Below the pieces are notes generated by a model. The model was not told where the DNA came from. It worked only from the letters and a program-made list of their open reading frames with translations, and made no database searches. From assembly GCA_951217055.1 (NCBI GenBank), contig OX578283.1, forward strand, positions 61,695,832-61,759,831: 64,000 nt of DNA, in the 5' to 3' direction. Position 1 is the first letter of the stretch. Every line of letters starts with the position of its first letter. Positions 1-9,273 of this stretch are shown here, one piece after another. This stretch comes from Gerris lacustris (lineage: Eukaryota; Arthropoda; Insecta; Hemiptera; Gerridae). The translations under genes and the position numbers were made by a program.

Positions 1-435
1 TCTAGAGGGGTCTGTCCCTTCACCTGTTGTTAGAAAGCCCACCCCCCCGCCCTCGGGTGTTTTTTTTTTTATTTTTTATTTTTTTTATTTTTTTTTTCAA
101 CTATGCCGCCACCTTCTAGAAAGATCCTGGCCGTTCATTGTTCGGAGCCCCCTGGTTCCTTCTAGAAGGTTCGGACCCTTCACCTGTTGTTAGAAAGCCC
201 ACCCCCCACCCTGTCCTTCCTCTGCTACGCTATTTTGAATTCCCCGGGTGTTTATTTTTTTATTTCAAATATGCTGCCACCTTCTAGAGTTGAAATATTC
301 GATAAAAAATCTATGCCTTGGCTGGGTTCCGATCCTTCGACCTTCGGATCGTGAGTCCGACGCCTTAACCATTCGGCCACAAGGGCTGTTGGGTTCTAAC
401 CACTCAGAGTTAGTATATAAGTAATTTTTTTCAAT
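1..435 (+). repeat. Left terminal inverted repeat of the Polinton (partial)
   Basis: This stretch is the reverse complement of 15803-16239 with no length difference that I can see. It holds two tandem subterminal units, each with CTTCTAGAAGG, GGCTTTCTAACAACAGGTGAAGGG and a GCAGCATA/GCGGCATA core, then a tRNA-like segment and a TATATAAGTAAT stretch. Beyond about 435 the two ends diverge; the right copy carries an extra ~20 bp tandem duplication (CTATAGCTTGATGAAATA) that the left lacks. Confidence 0.9.
314..386 (-). tRNA. tRNA-like sequence in the left TIR (anticodon CAC, Val-like)
   Basis: The segment is exactly 73 nt and identical to the copy at 15852-15924. The D arm (GCC...GGC) and anticodon arm (TCGGA-CTCACGA-TCCGA) fold well and put CAC at positions 34-36. 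The acceptor stem has five of seven pairs and the T stem only two clear pairs, with a T loop reading ATCGGAA. It keeps recognisable A-box (TGGCCGAATGG) and B-box-like (GGATCGGAACC) sequence. It is probably not a working tRNA, but may retain RNA polymerase III promoter activity or be a tRNA-derived fragment captured by the element. Confidence 0.5.
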
Positions 436-1244
436 GTACCTCCAAGCTATAATATTTTTTATATTGATAATATAATATTATTATATTTTTACCATACAGG
501 TTGGTGTATTGATGCCACTGCCGCAACCGACATTGCCCATTAGCGATTGAGGGAGAACCGCCCTTTCAAATCGATAACCAAAGGATGAAGCCTGTCTAAT
601 GTTTTGCATACGAATGATTGAACCCTTTCTAATGGTTAGATGGATCCTTTTTATCCTTTGTTTACTTCCACGGAGGCTGTTGGGTCTATACTACACTGAG
701 TTAGTATATAAGTAATTCTTCTTAGACCACGAGGGCTGTTGGGTTTATACTACACAGCGTTAGTATTAGGATGTAAGGTTCTAAAACTAATATAAAAAAA
801 ATGAAAACAATTGGCAATTGGTTTGAATAATATATATATATATATTTTATGATTTTTATTTTTCAGCAAATGATTATTATTAATATATTATATTTATTTT
901 GTTATATAAGTACCTCTTTAAATTATTATTATTATTATTTGTATTATATTATTTTACATATTTTTAAAGGTTGCTCTACACCAACATAATTTACAAAAAT
1001 AATTTAAATAAAAAAAAAAAAAAAAAAAAAAAAAAATATGAACATTTTATTTAAATATACCTACTAGGTATACATGGGAGAAAATATTATTAATATCTTT
1101 TTCTAATTAGTTATTTCCAAGTAACATTAATTTTTTTTTTTTAATTTTAATATTTACAAGTATTATTAAATTATATACATAAACTTTGAAGTTGAAGTTA
1201 TCCTATGACTTATTCTTTATTATTATTATTATTATTATTAGGTA

Positions 1245-1275
<31 letters not shown>

Positions 1276-1289
1276 TATACTTATTATTA
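436..1289. other. Non-coding left arm between TIR and polymerase gene
   Basis: No gene is visible. A short motif with GGCTGTTGGGT and AGTTAGTATATAAGTAATT recurs at about 386-430, 678-718 and 734-770, partly matching the right arm near 15336 and 15830. The block TTTTTATCCTTTGTTTACTTCCACGG at 648-674 is the inverted counterpart of the region around 15340-15370. ATT/TTA microsatellites fill 920-960 and 1215-1290. A TTTATT at about 1214 is an AATAAA on the minus strand just past the polymerase stop and is its likely polyadenylation signal. Confidence 0.6.
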
Positions 1290-4200
1290 TTATAATTTAC
1301 CCATATCAATAAAATGACAGACATGTTCAATATGAGTAAACACATCAACCGGATCTTCTATAAAGCCGTAAGGTCGGGTAGTTATACCATCGGGTAAAAT
1401 TACCCTTTTGTTATCTAAGGGGGATAATGAGACCTTATTGCTCTCTATGCTGCGGACTATATGATTTTTTGATCGTATATTCCGCATTATAGAGAACATG
1501 GTCTTTTGCTCGTGTAAGCATTTAAGATAATCATTGAATGTTATCCCCCTGAGTGTAGACCTATTCACACCTTTGGCTCGCTTCTTGGTTTGACCATCCA
1601 CCTTCAGGGCATATAGTTTGGGTTTTAAACCTATAAAGGCAGATATTATTTTCCCATTCATTTCATCCTTAAATTTCCCCAAGACCTTTTTATTTGCCAA
1701 GGAGAAATTTTGGTGATCGGGTGGATAGTCTGAAAAGTCAAAATGTTCACTCATATTGAACATATCCCGGAACAGATCATCCGTCTTGATAGAGTAAATC
1801 ATGGAGTCCGTGTCAGTGTAGAGCAGCTGAAGGCGTTCCATACCGTAGCGGGGTTGCATGATATTATAATGGAATCTGTACATAACCGTCTTCGACAAGT
1901 CTAATATAGACATCCCGACGTAACTAGGCTTATTAAAAAGGATTTTTTTCTTTTCCATTTGAAATATAACCACATTCTCTGACATAATTGATCTGTCCTT
2001 AAAATTAAATTTGTTAATAAGCCTAGTTGCCTGTTTTTCTGTGGTCACAAGGCGGATACTCTGACGCTTGCGTACAGATTCCATTGTTTTCCCGAATACG
2101 CTGTTATTGTATAGCTTAAATTGATCTTTCTCGAACGAGTTCCGGGCTTGCTTTCTAAGGGAAGTGTTGAATTTAATGTACGGCTCTAACCAACGAGACT
2201 GTAAAAATTTTACAGCTCGATGGATTTTGACTAGGACTAGACCGTGACTTAGGGCTTGTTTTAGAGCCATATAGTGTACAACATAATTATTTCTTTTGCC
2301 TAAGTGCGGGATTAATTTGGGGGTTGAATTTAGTTCTTCAGATGGGGGGACAATGGATTCAGGGAGAAACGGGAAATCGGAATGTAGACGATGTAATTTT
2401 GAGGGGTATTCGATGTCTACATCTAAGATGTAGCCGTATGTATCCTCTTCGTGGAGTGAAAGGATATCAATTTGTTCCGGGTAATCGACCCATTCAAACC
2501 CTCCACTCGGAAGCGGACGAGACATCGCATCACCATATAAATTGTTTGCGTCAAGGTAAGATATGTATGAACTAGGCTTATTTGAATCGTAAGATTCTAG
2601 ATGTTTATTATTAGCACTAGCATACCTATGCATGACGCTACACATTCCTCCTCTAATACCCCTCTCGATTAACATTATCATGTCGTAGTCAGTGAGGAGA
2701 TCAAGTCGGACACCAGTGAATTTTAACATAGCATCCCACGTCATACCAGGGGCGGTGTAATACCACGCAGGATCGAGTTTATGAGTAGCCAGAGTTACCT
2801 CTCTAAATGTTTCGAAAACGTCACTTAGAAGAAGTACATCTGACTTCACATAATGATCCGCGTAGTTGCCAAGTGTCTCACACTGGAATGCTGTCCACAC
2901 ATTTTGTGCGTGACTGTAATCTTCCTCACTACATTCCACTTGATTTAATTTATTAAAAAATTTTTCTCTTGGGGGGAGGGATGGTTCGTTTAGTTTCTCC
3001 CATGAATCCACAAAATCATAGGGGTAGACACCCTTTTTCATCATGAGCTCTAGTCTCTCGCCCGAATAATACTTCGTCATGTTTTTGAAGGCGTCAGACG
3101 GTAAATTATTTACTAGCTGCTCGAGACTAGTGGACATGAATCTAAAGGAGTCGAGAAAACGAAGGGTGATACCATAAACTTGTTTTGAGAAAGAGACATA
3201 TTTTTCGGATGTTTGCGGGATAATATCAACTCGTCCTTCGACACCTTCACCGAGTTCACGGATCAGGAAGTGTGAGTCATATCCGCTTAAATTGTGCATG
3301 AACACAGGGAGGAATTTAGGGGATTGAGCGTTGACATTACATTTACTATGGGCTGCCCCTCTGAAGCGACCTGTTAAGTGGTCATGATCTTTAACAGCAG
3401 GGTCATCATTCGAGAAAGGTTTCAAACAAAGCCAACAAGTAGTTGCGGCATGGAACGCTAAATTATCGTTATTACTCATACTTAGAGGTACTATTTTTTT
3501 ATAAATTGGGTCTAACCCCTTTGCCACCTCGGTTAAATACTCCATAAATTTACCAGGAGCATCCTCGCCTCTATACACATATGGTTCCGTCGAGAAGGGT
3601 AGTGATAGATGTTCTACCTCAACTGACGGCTTCACATAGGCGCAAAATGACATAGGAGTATGCACCTGGTATGGACTTGAAAATGATGTAGACGGAGAAG
3701 GTGCACATCCATTAATGGGAGTAAGAATACTCTCAAAGTCAGCGTACACAACAAAGGGTATACGAATCTGTTTACCGTAGTTGCAAAATTCCACATAAGG
3801 TTTATTAAATGGTAGGTCCACTCTTATGGGTTTGTGGAGGTCACACAGATTTGTATGATCCCTAAGCTGAGCTTCAGCCGTTTTCGAGTCCGTACCCCTA
3901 AAATGTGTGAGACATCTCTTACAGAACTGTAATTCCCCATTGTGAGCAGATATTTGAGAGCTTACGAGGCGAGAGAGACTGGAAATATAAGTGAAATGTT
4001 TTTTAACCTCGAAATTAGGTGAAACTGACATAGGATTTTCACATAGTTTCTCGGTTATTAAAAGCAGATCCCGATGATCCACCCTCTCCCTTCTCGAGAG
4101 CCTTAGATGGCATATTTGATTATTTTCAAGCCCGAAAATATTTACGGAGATATTATTTTTCTCCTCGAAGTTATCAATATCCACGGTGGAAGGAGGGAAT

Positions 4201-6216
4201 TCAATCCCACTGAAATCATATGTATGATTTAACTGATTGAATTTATTTATACTCCGGGGAGCGTCGAGGAGCGGTGTAAGGATTGCATACTTAAAACACA
4301 TGTTGTCATCATTGTTAAAGTTTATGACTGCTTTTTTGTCTGAAATAGATTTGGGAAGTGGAAGGTAGGATGACCCAAGTAAAGGTTGGAATTTGTTTAT
4401 TTTAATTCTTAGGCCATCCACCCCATTAAGTGTCCAACTACTTTTTTGTAGTTGTCCCTCCTCCATTTCTGACGTCATTTTTTTAAATTGCAACCTTACA
4501 AACTCACCTAGAGGTGTACTCATATCCACCGGAGTATTACTGGTTTTAAAATTAAACTCCATCCTTTCACCGTGGATATTGGAAAAGCTGCAATCTACCA
4601 CAAAGTTTACTTTTAGGGCTCTAAGTTCAACCAGAGCTTTCCTTAAAAGTTCTACTACTCGATCTAAAGCCGAATCAAAAAATGTGTTCAGGCTTTGGTT
4701 ATCATTAGAGCGAATAAAATAGGATTTTATTCGCCCCTGATACGCACTTTCATATTCCTGCACTAGATCGAGGTTGGGTCTTACTGAAACTAGCTCACGA
4801 GTTGATGGTTCAACACGTCTTGAAGTAGATGGAACACCACAGTTTTCCTCATGGTTCAGGTGTAAATACCTGTTTGAAAAAGCATGATGGCATTTACTAC
4901 ACTGACCATTATACACGGTGTTACATCTCACTGCATGATTTGATCTACGTTTTAAATCGGTAAACTTCTTACCACACTTCATGCACTCGAATACGTATTT
5001 ACACACAGCTTCGTGGCGTTTCTTGTTCTTATGAAGTGTAAAAACTTTACCGCATTTAAAACAAATCGGTTGAGAACACAACAACTCATGAGCTTGTAGA
5101 TATTTTAGAGTTTTATAAACACGCTCACATTTAGAACATTTAAGGAGAGGTCTGGGAGAAGAAACCCCCCTACATGATTTCTCATGCTTTAGGAGGTTTT
5201 GAAGAGTGATAAAAGTCACTCCGCAGCGATTACAATGCCTACTTGAGGTCTCCCTTGGTGGGGATTTCCGTTTGTTAGATGGTTCAGAGGTTAGACCCTC
5301 CCCTATTTGACGGTTGTATGTTGTGGTTGCGAGTCCACCGCTCTCGCAAGTGAGTTCATGGAGGGAGAGAGAGTGTTCCATCCACAGTCCACAAGAATGG
5401 CACAATCCTGTGAAAAATAAACAAATAAATAAATAAAAATAAATAAACAAAAAAATATATTAAAAAAATAAATTAAAAATAACCAAATAAATTGAATAAT
5501 AAATACACCGAGAAATATATTGTATGCCGGTTAAAAAATAATTAAATATTTAAAATTAAAGAAAAGAAAGAGAAAAACCATGATCAATTGATGGGTTCAC
5601 AACGAGATTTGAACACTCCCTCTCATGACTCCGGACGTCCACTGCCCTCACGCCGCAAAAGATGCATAACCCTACAAAAATAAAATATTAATATAATGTT
5701 AAGTTGCGTCTAAAATAGCGATGGAAAAAAAAAAAATAATAATCAAATAAAAGTACAATGAGACTAACCGCTACAAACCTCATCCTCACTTGACAAGGGC
5801 ATTACTACCGGGTTGAACAGCTGGTTGAAGTCTTCTTCCAGACTTTCTTCTTCTTCCCGCTGCACAACCGGGTTTATCATGAGGTGGAGGTCATCCTCAA
5901 AACTTTCTTCGGGTCCTACTACCCGGTTGACCCGGAGGAGGATATCTTCCTGATTTTGCGATGGTGGGATTATATCCGGTGAGCCCCCCTCAAACAAGTT
6001 TTCGTAAGAGGGAAACATTAAGGGACTCATGTTTCCTCCTTGAAAAGAATCGTTTGAGGGGAACAGCACCGGACTCGCCGTTTGACTCCTAGCCTCTACA
6101 ACACCCTCGAATAAATAGTCGAGGCCATCGTAGAGGCTTACACCCTCCAACCCCCGAAAAGCATCCACACAACACTCGCAGAATCTTCCCTCACATAGGT
6201 ATGTATGTCCGCTCAT
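1290..6216 (-). CDS. POLB: Protein-primed family B DNA polymerase with N-terminal zinc fingers, three exons
   Basis: Proposed exons on the minus strand are 6216-5769, 5671-5579 and 5407-1290. Every intron is GT-AG and interrupts phase 1; the joined exons total 4659 nt, a 1552-residue protein. Residues about 8-25 are cysteine-rich, 60-149 acidic, and 152-370 hold about seven C2HC fingers (C-x2-C, then H-x4/5-C), one of them encoded by exon 2 and one spanning the exon 3 start. Exonuclease motifs are YADFES (D737, E739) and SGYDSHF (near 891). Between them a CWLC...DHDHLTG...KCN block near 838-880 is an HNH-like zinc insertion. Polymerase motifs are A (LDANNLYG, D1133), B (KLYNNSVFGK, about 1278) and C (YTDTDS, D1379/D1381). 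All catalytic residues are intact. Its job is protein-primed copying of the linear element. An acceptor-like TTTATTTCAG just upstream of the ATG suggests a further 5' UTR exon. The splice model is inferred from consensus sites and frame only. Confidence 0.9.
5408..5578 (-). other. Predicted intron 2 of the polymerase gene
   Basis: The donor GT lies at 5578-5577 after ...GATCATG and the acceptor TTTTTCACAG ends at 5408. The intron is very AT-rich. The exon 3 frame stays open into it (to 5450), giving a hydrophobic leader that is intronic rather than a signal peptide. Removing the intron joins a complete zinc-finger exon in frame. Confidence 0.75.
5672..5768 (-). other. Predicted intron 1 of the polymerase gene
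   Basis: The donor GT is at 5768-5767 (AGCG|GTTAGT) and the acceptor TTTTTGTAG ends at 5672. A TAG stop in the intron would end exon 1 if it were retained. Splicing continues the frame into a 30-residue finger exon (LCIFCG...HEREC). Confidence 0.7.
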
Positions 6217-6386
6217 GTCTGAAATAAAAATGAGAGTTAATTGATGTGTATGACAATTATACTTATTTTAGCCCCCTCCCCTTAACTAAAACTCCTCCTC
6301 CTTCCAATGCCACTTTTCATATATATATACATTGAGGTCTATAGTTAAGATATGACTTTTTCTCCCCTTTTAAATCAGTCGTAAAA
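6217..6386. promoter_or_regulatory. Divergent promoter between polymerase and packaging-ATPase genes
   Basis: A single self-complementary TATATATATA (6320-6329) lies almost midway between the two start codons. On the plus strand it sits 58 bp before the ATPase ATG. On the minus strand it precedes the polymerase ATG by about 100 bp, with a possible short 5' UTR intron (GTATAA donor near 6269, TTTATTTCAG acceptor near 6219). One AT block serving both directions is an inference from layout. Confidence 0.5.
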
Positions 6387-7049
6387 ATGTCTATGAGCTG
6401 GAAACATCCATTTACGTCAATTATAGCGGGGCCAACCGGAAGTGGGAAGTCATTTTTTGTTGCGAAATTTTTGAAATATCTCAGGGATATAGTCGATGGG
6501 AGTATTAGTGAAATTGTATGGTGTTATGGGGAATATCAGCCCCTCTATGATGAAATAAGAAAATCTGTAACTATTCCGATAGTATTTAATAAAGGGTTAT
6601 TAGACTTAGAGGAGTTTCCTATTTCGAAAACAGGAAAACTGGTCGTCATTGACGACTTAATGACTCAATCGAATGGTTTAGTTGATTTTTTCATAAGAGG
6701 CTCTCATCATCGAAATCTTAGTGTAATATTTATATCTCAGAATCTTTTTAACCAGGGTAAAGGAAAGCGGGATATCTCGCTGAACGCCCACTATATTGTG
6801 TGTTTTAAAAACCCTCGTGATCGCGGGCAAATAATGCACTTTGCGCGACAAGTGTACCCAGAAAACCCTACTTTTGTTTTAGAAGCGTTTTCAGACGCTG
6901 TCTCTCAACCTCATGGATACTTGTTATTTGATTTTAAACAGTCAACACCCGATGAACATCGTTTGAGGACAAATATATTTCCAGGGGAGGCATGTGTTGT
7001 CTACACTCCTATAAGAAAAAGTCAGTATAAAAAAATTAGTCAGTGGTAA
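6387..7049 (+). CDS. ATP: A32-like (FtsK/HerA superfamily) genome-packaging ATPase
   Basis: The 220-residue protein has a Walker A at residues 15-22 (GPTGSGKS), a hydrophobic strand ending in a Walker B acidic pair at 86-90 (VVIDD), and a sensor-like ISQN at 116-119. This order and size match the DNA-packaging ATPases of Polintons, adintoviruses and nucleocytoplasmic large DNA viruses, which pump the genome into capsids. The start is the first ATG after a run ending CAGTCGTAAAA. It heads a four-gene plus-strand block: two nucleotides separate its stop from the next ATG. There are no frame breaks. Confidence 0.88.
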   Translation: MSMSWKHPFTSIIAGPTGSGKSFFVAKFLKYLRDIVDGSISEIVWCYGEYQPLYDEIRKSVTIPIVFNKGLLDLEEFPISKTGKLVVIDDLMTQSNGLVDFFIRGSHHRNLSVIFISQNLFNQGKGKRDISLNAHYIVCFKNPRDRGQIMHFARQVYPENPTFVLEAFSDAVSQPHGYLLFDFKQSTPDEHRLRTNIFPGEACVVYTPIRKSQYKKISQW

Positions 7050-7051
7050 AC

Positions 7052-7372
7052 ATGAATCAAGGCGAGCATCATCACTTATTGTCCCTTCTAGAGGCCGATG
7101 CTAAAAAAAGAAAAAATATCATTAAGTCGGCAGATCGTGATCTTGTGATACTACTTTGTAACTGTGCATTGAACGTTTTACGTGGAAACGTTAAACTAAA
7201 ACCACATCAGAAAGAATCACTTTCTAAACATTCCAAGCTATTACGACGAATGGTTAAAAAGGGGGAGTCATGGAATAAAAAGAAAAGAACTATACAACGA
7301 GGAGGCAGTTTATTCCTACCACTCCTCCTGGAACCAGTTGTTAGTGTAATTACGAGTTTTCTGGAAAAATGA
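7052..7372 (+). CDS. Small basic Polinton protein with hydrophobic C-terminus, unknown function
   Basis: The start chosen is the ATG at 7052 (MNQGEHHHLL), giving 106 residues. The body is lysine/arginine-rich and alpha-helical in character. Residues 84-103 contain QRGG followed by a hydrophobic stretch (SLFLPLLLEPVVSVITSFL). Many Polintons and adintoviruses carry a small ORF of this design beside the ATPase; I recall no confirmed function. A basic, GG-containing, membrane-active tail is compatible with a minor virion protein, but that is inference. It overlaps the next gene by an ATGA, so the two are probably translated from one mRNA. Confidence 0.6.
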   Translation: MNQGEHHHLLSLLEADAKKRKNIIKSADRDLVILLCNCALNVLRGNVKLKPHQKESLSKHSKLLRRMVKKGESWNKKKRTIQRGGSLFLPLLLEPVVSVITSFLEK

Positions 7373-8088
7373 TAAACACAAGGAAAATGATCTTAGTCCC
7401 CGCAGAGAGTGTAAACAGGCTGAATTCAGGTACGAGAAAACCCGATTTGATTCAAAATCTTGACGAGCAAATGGAAAACATTATAAAAATGGGTGGGATA
7501 TCTGATTTTGAAAAGTGGAAGCTGTTTCAGGGAGTATTAGATAAATATTTAAGACTAAACAAGGAGAAACGTGAGCCTATGTCTATTGAGCTTTGGGGCA
7601 GGGAGGAACCACCGTCATCTCCACATGATAAATCGACCCACGAGGATTTTGAAGTAAGACGCCCGTTAGAAGATAATGACGATATCCCCGACATTAGAAG
7701 ACAATTACTAAATTCTGTACCGAAAACTTCTAGAGGACCAGCGAGTGTGCTGTACAAAAAATTACAAAATTCCAATATAATATCTTGGAACACAAAGGGT
7801 GAAGTGTATATTGAGGGTAAGAAATTTTCTAACTCGAATATTATTGATCTAATATCAGATACAGTAAGAAACAAGAAAAAGGCTAGCTCACTCGGTCAGT
7901 TTAAAACTGTTTTAGCGGAGTTAAATATTCCACGAGAAATAATTAAAAACAACGCTCTTTATCGGGAGGTTCGAGATATTCAGAATTCATCTTTTGAGCT
8001 AGAACGTGATCTCGGAAAACCTTCACTCCATAACAGACCTAACACACCGTCAATTAATACACCGACTTGGGAGCGATTAAGTTTCTAA
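7369..8088 (+). CDS. Conserved Polinton protein of 239 residues, unknown function
   Basis: The start ATG overlaps the stop of the preceding gene (ATGA), and the stop overlaps the integrase start (TAATG). The N-terminus (MILVPAE around residues 7-13) and the helical segment with LDEQMENI are typical of a protein found next to the ATPase/integrase in arthropod Polintons. The middle (residues 75-110) is acidic and proline-rich, probably disordered. Residues 120-200 form a small domain beginning GPASVLYKKLQ. I do not recognise an enzyme motif. A structural or assembly role is possible from its place in the morphogenesis block, but is not shown by the sequence. Confidence 0.6.
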   Translation: MINTRKMILVPAESVNRLNSGTRKPDLIQNLDEQMENIIKMGGISDFEKWKLFQGVLDKYLRLNKEKREPMSIELWGREEPPSSPHDKSTHEDFEVRRPLEDNDDIPDIRRQLLNSVPKTSRGPASVLYKKLQNSNIISWNTKGEVYIEGKKFSNSNIIDLISDTVRNKKKASSLGQFKTVLAELNIPREIIKNNALYREVRDIQNSSFELERDLGKPSLHNRPNTPSINTPTWERLSF

Positions 8089-9110
8089 TGGAAAATATAT
8101 ATTTTAACCCTCGTCACCCTGCTGGACTCACTTCTGTTAGAAAACTACAGGCTGCAAGTAAATGTACGTATAAGGATGTAAATGACTGGCTTAGTAAACA
8201 GGAAACTTATTCATTAAATAAACCCGTCCGAAAACGCTTTTTAAGAAATGCATATTACGTTAAATCAATAGATATGGAATGGCAGATCGATCTGGCCGAT
8301 TTTAGTTCTATCTCGTGCTCTAACAATAATTATCGCTATCTTTTAATTTGTATCGATATTTTTTCAAGATATCTATTTGTTCGAGCTTTAAAGTCTAAAA
8401 AAGGTAGTGAAGTCGCAAACGCGTTAGCAGATATTTTTACCTATAGGAAACCTACAATTATAATGTCAGATAAAGGTACCGAGTTCTTTAATAGAAATGT
8501 TCGAGAAATATTAAAGCAGATGGGGATTGAACACATGTCGGCAAATAACCCCGATATCAAATGCTCTCTTGTAGAAAGGGTAATCAGGACTCTACGGGAA
8601 AAAATAGCTCGGTACTTTACTATGACCAGATCTAAGAGGTACATAGATGTTTTACAGGATATTGTTAGTGCTTACAATGAGTCTAAACATTCGGCTTTAA
8701 ATATATCTCCACGGGAGGTGAATAAAAACACTGAAGATGTAATAAGAATGAGGCATTATAGAAAATGTTTGAAAGTTCCTCTTACTAGACCTAAATTAAA
8801 AAAAAATGATTACGTAAGGATATCGAGGGAGAAAGGTAAATTTGAGAAATGTCATGAGTTTAACTGGTCAGTAGAGATTTTTAGAATCATAGAAGTTATA
8901 CCAAGACGACGTCCTGTATATAAACTCGAAGATTTGGCACACGATGAAATACTAGGAACCTTCTACGAAGCAGAATTACAGAAGGTTCATCCACCTGAAA
9001 TCCATCGCATCGAACGTGTAATTAAGACTCGAGGAAATAAACTATATGTCAAATGGCTTGGCTTCCCCGATAAATTTAATTCATGGATAAAAGAAACCGA
9101 TATTCAGTAG
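8088..9110 (+). CDS. INT: Retroviral-type DDE integrase with C-terminal chromodomain
   Basis: The start is the ATG at 8088, inside the TAATG of the previous gene, giving 340 residues. The N-terminus (YFNPRHPAG, residues 5-13) is the usual Polinton integrase opening rather than a retroviral HHCC finger. The catalytic triad is D68 (WQIDLAD), D128 (MSDKGTEF) and E163 (SLVERV), with 34 residues between the last two, the classic D,D35E spacing. A basic linker follows, then an SH3-like stretch. Residues about 305-340 form a chromodomain (IERVI...YVKWLGF...SWI). It would insert the linear element, possibly guided to modified chromatin. AATAAA near 9170 probably ends the transcript. Confidence 0.93.
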   Translation: MENIYFNPRHPAGLTSVRKLQAASKCTYKDVNDWLSKQETYSLNKPVRKRFLRNAYYVKSIDMEWQIDLADFSSISCSNNNYRYLLICIDIFSRYLFVRALKSKKGSEVANALADIFTYRKPTIIMSDKGTEFFNRNVREILKQMGIEHMSANNPDIKCSLVERVIRTLREKIARYFTMTRSKRYIDVLQDIVSAYNESKHSALNISPREVNKNTEDVIRMRHYRKCLKVPLTRPKLKKNDYVRISREKGKFEKCHEFNWSVEIFRIIEVIPRRRPVYKLEDLAHDEILGTFYEAELQKVHPPEIHRIERVIKTRGNKLYVKWLGFPDKFNSWIKETDIQ

Positions 9111-9273
9111 TAAGACTAAAACATTGTTGTTTTATATAATTGTGGTAATCTTAAATTTAAAAATTATTTTTAATAAACCTTTTTATAAATAAATATATAT
9201 GATAGTTGTTGTTTATATATATACCTACTCTCGCATCTTACTTGATTCAGTTGTTTATGTGACATCCAGCAGA
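9111..9273 (+). promoter_or_regulatory. Transcript end and new promoter before the penton-like gene
   Basis: This gap contains TTTTTAATAAACC (a polyadenylation signal at about 9170) and immediately after it TTTTTATAAATAAATATATATG, a TATA-like block 75-95 bp before the ATG at 9274. It separates the ATPase-integrase block from the capsid block. Confidence 0.45.

Noticed and set aside
2324..4722. Plus-strand frames antisense to the polymerase (2324-2575, 4393-4722)
   Set aside because: They lie opposite strongly conserved polymerase codons and show no family signature, so they are shadows of the real gene.
5408..5450. Hydrophobic N-terminus of the polymerase exon 3 frame as a signal peptide
   Set aside because: It is AT-rich intron sequence directly before a TTTTTCACAG acceptor, and splicing gives a better, zinc-finger-containing upstream protein.
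9199..9273. In-frame upstream extension of the penton-like protein
   Set aside because: It overlaps a TATA-like block; the conserved MESFYLTLPS start at 9274 is the expected N-terminus.
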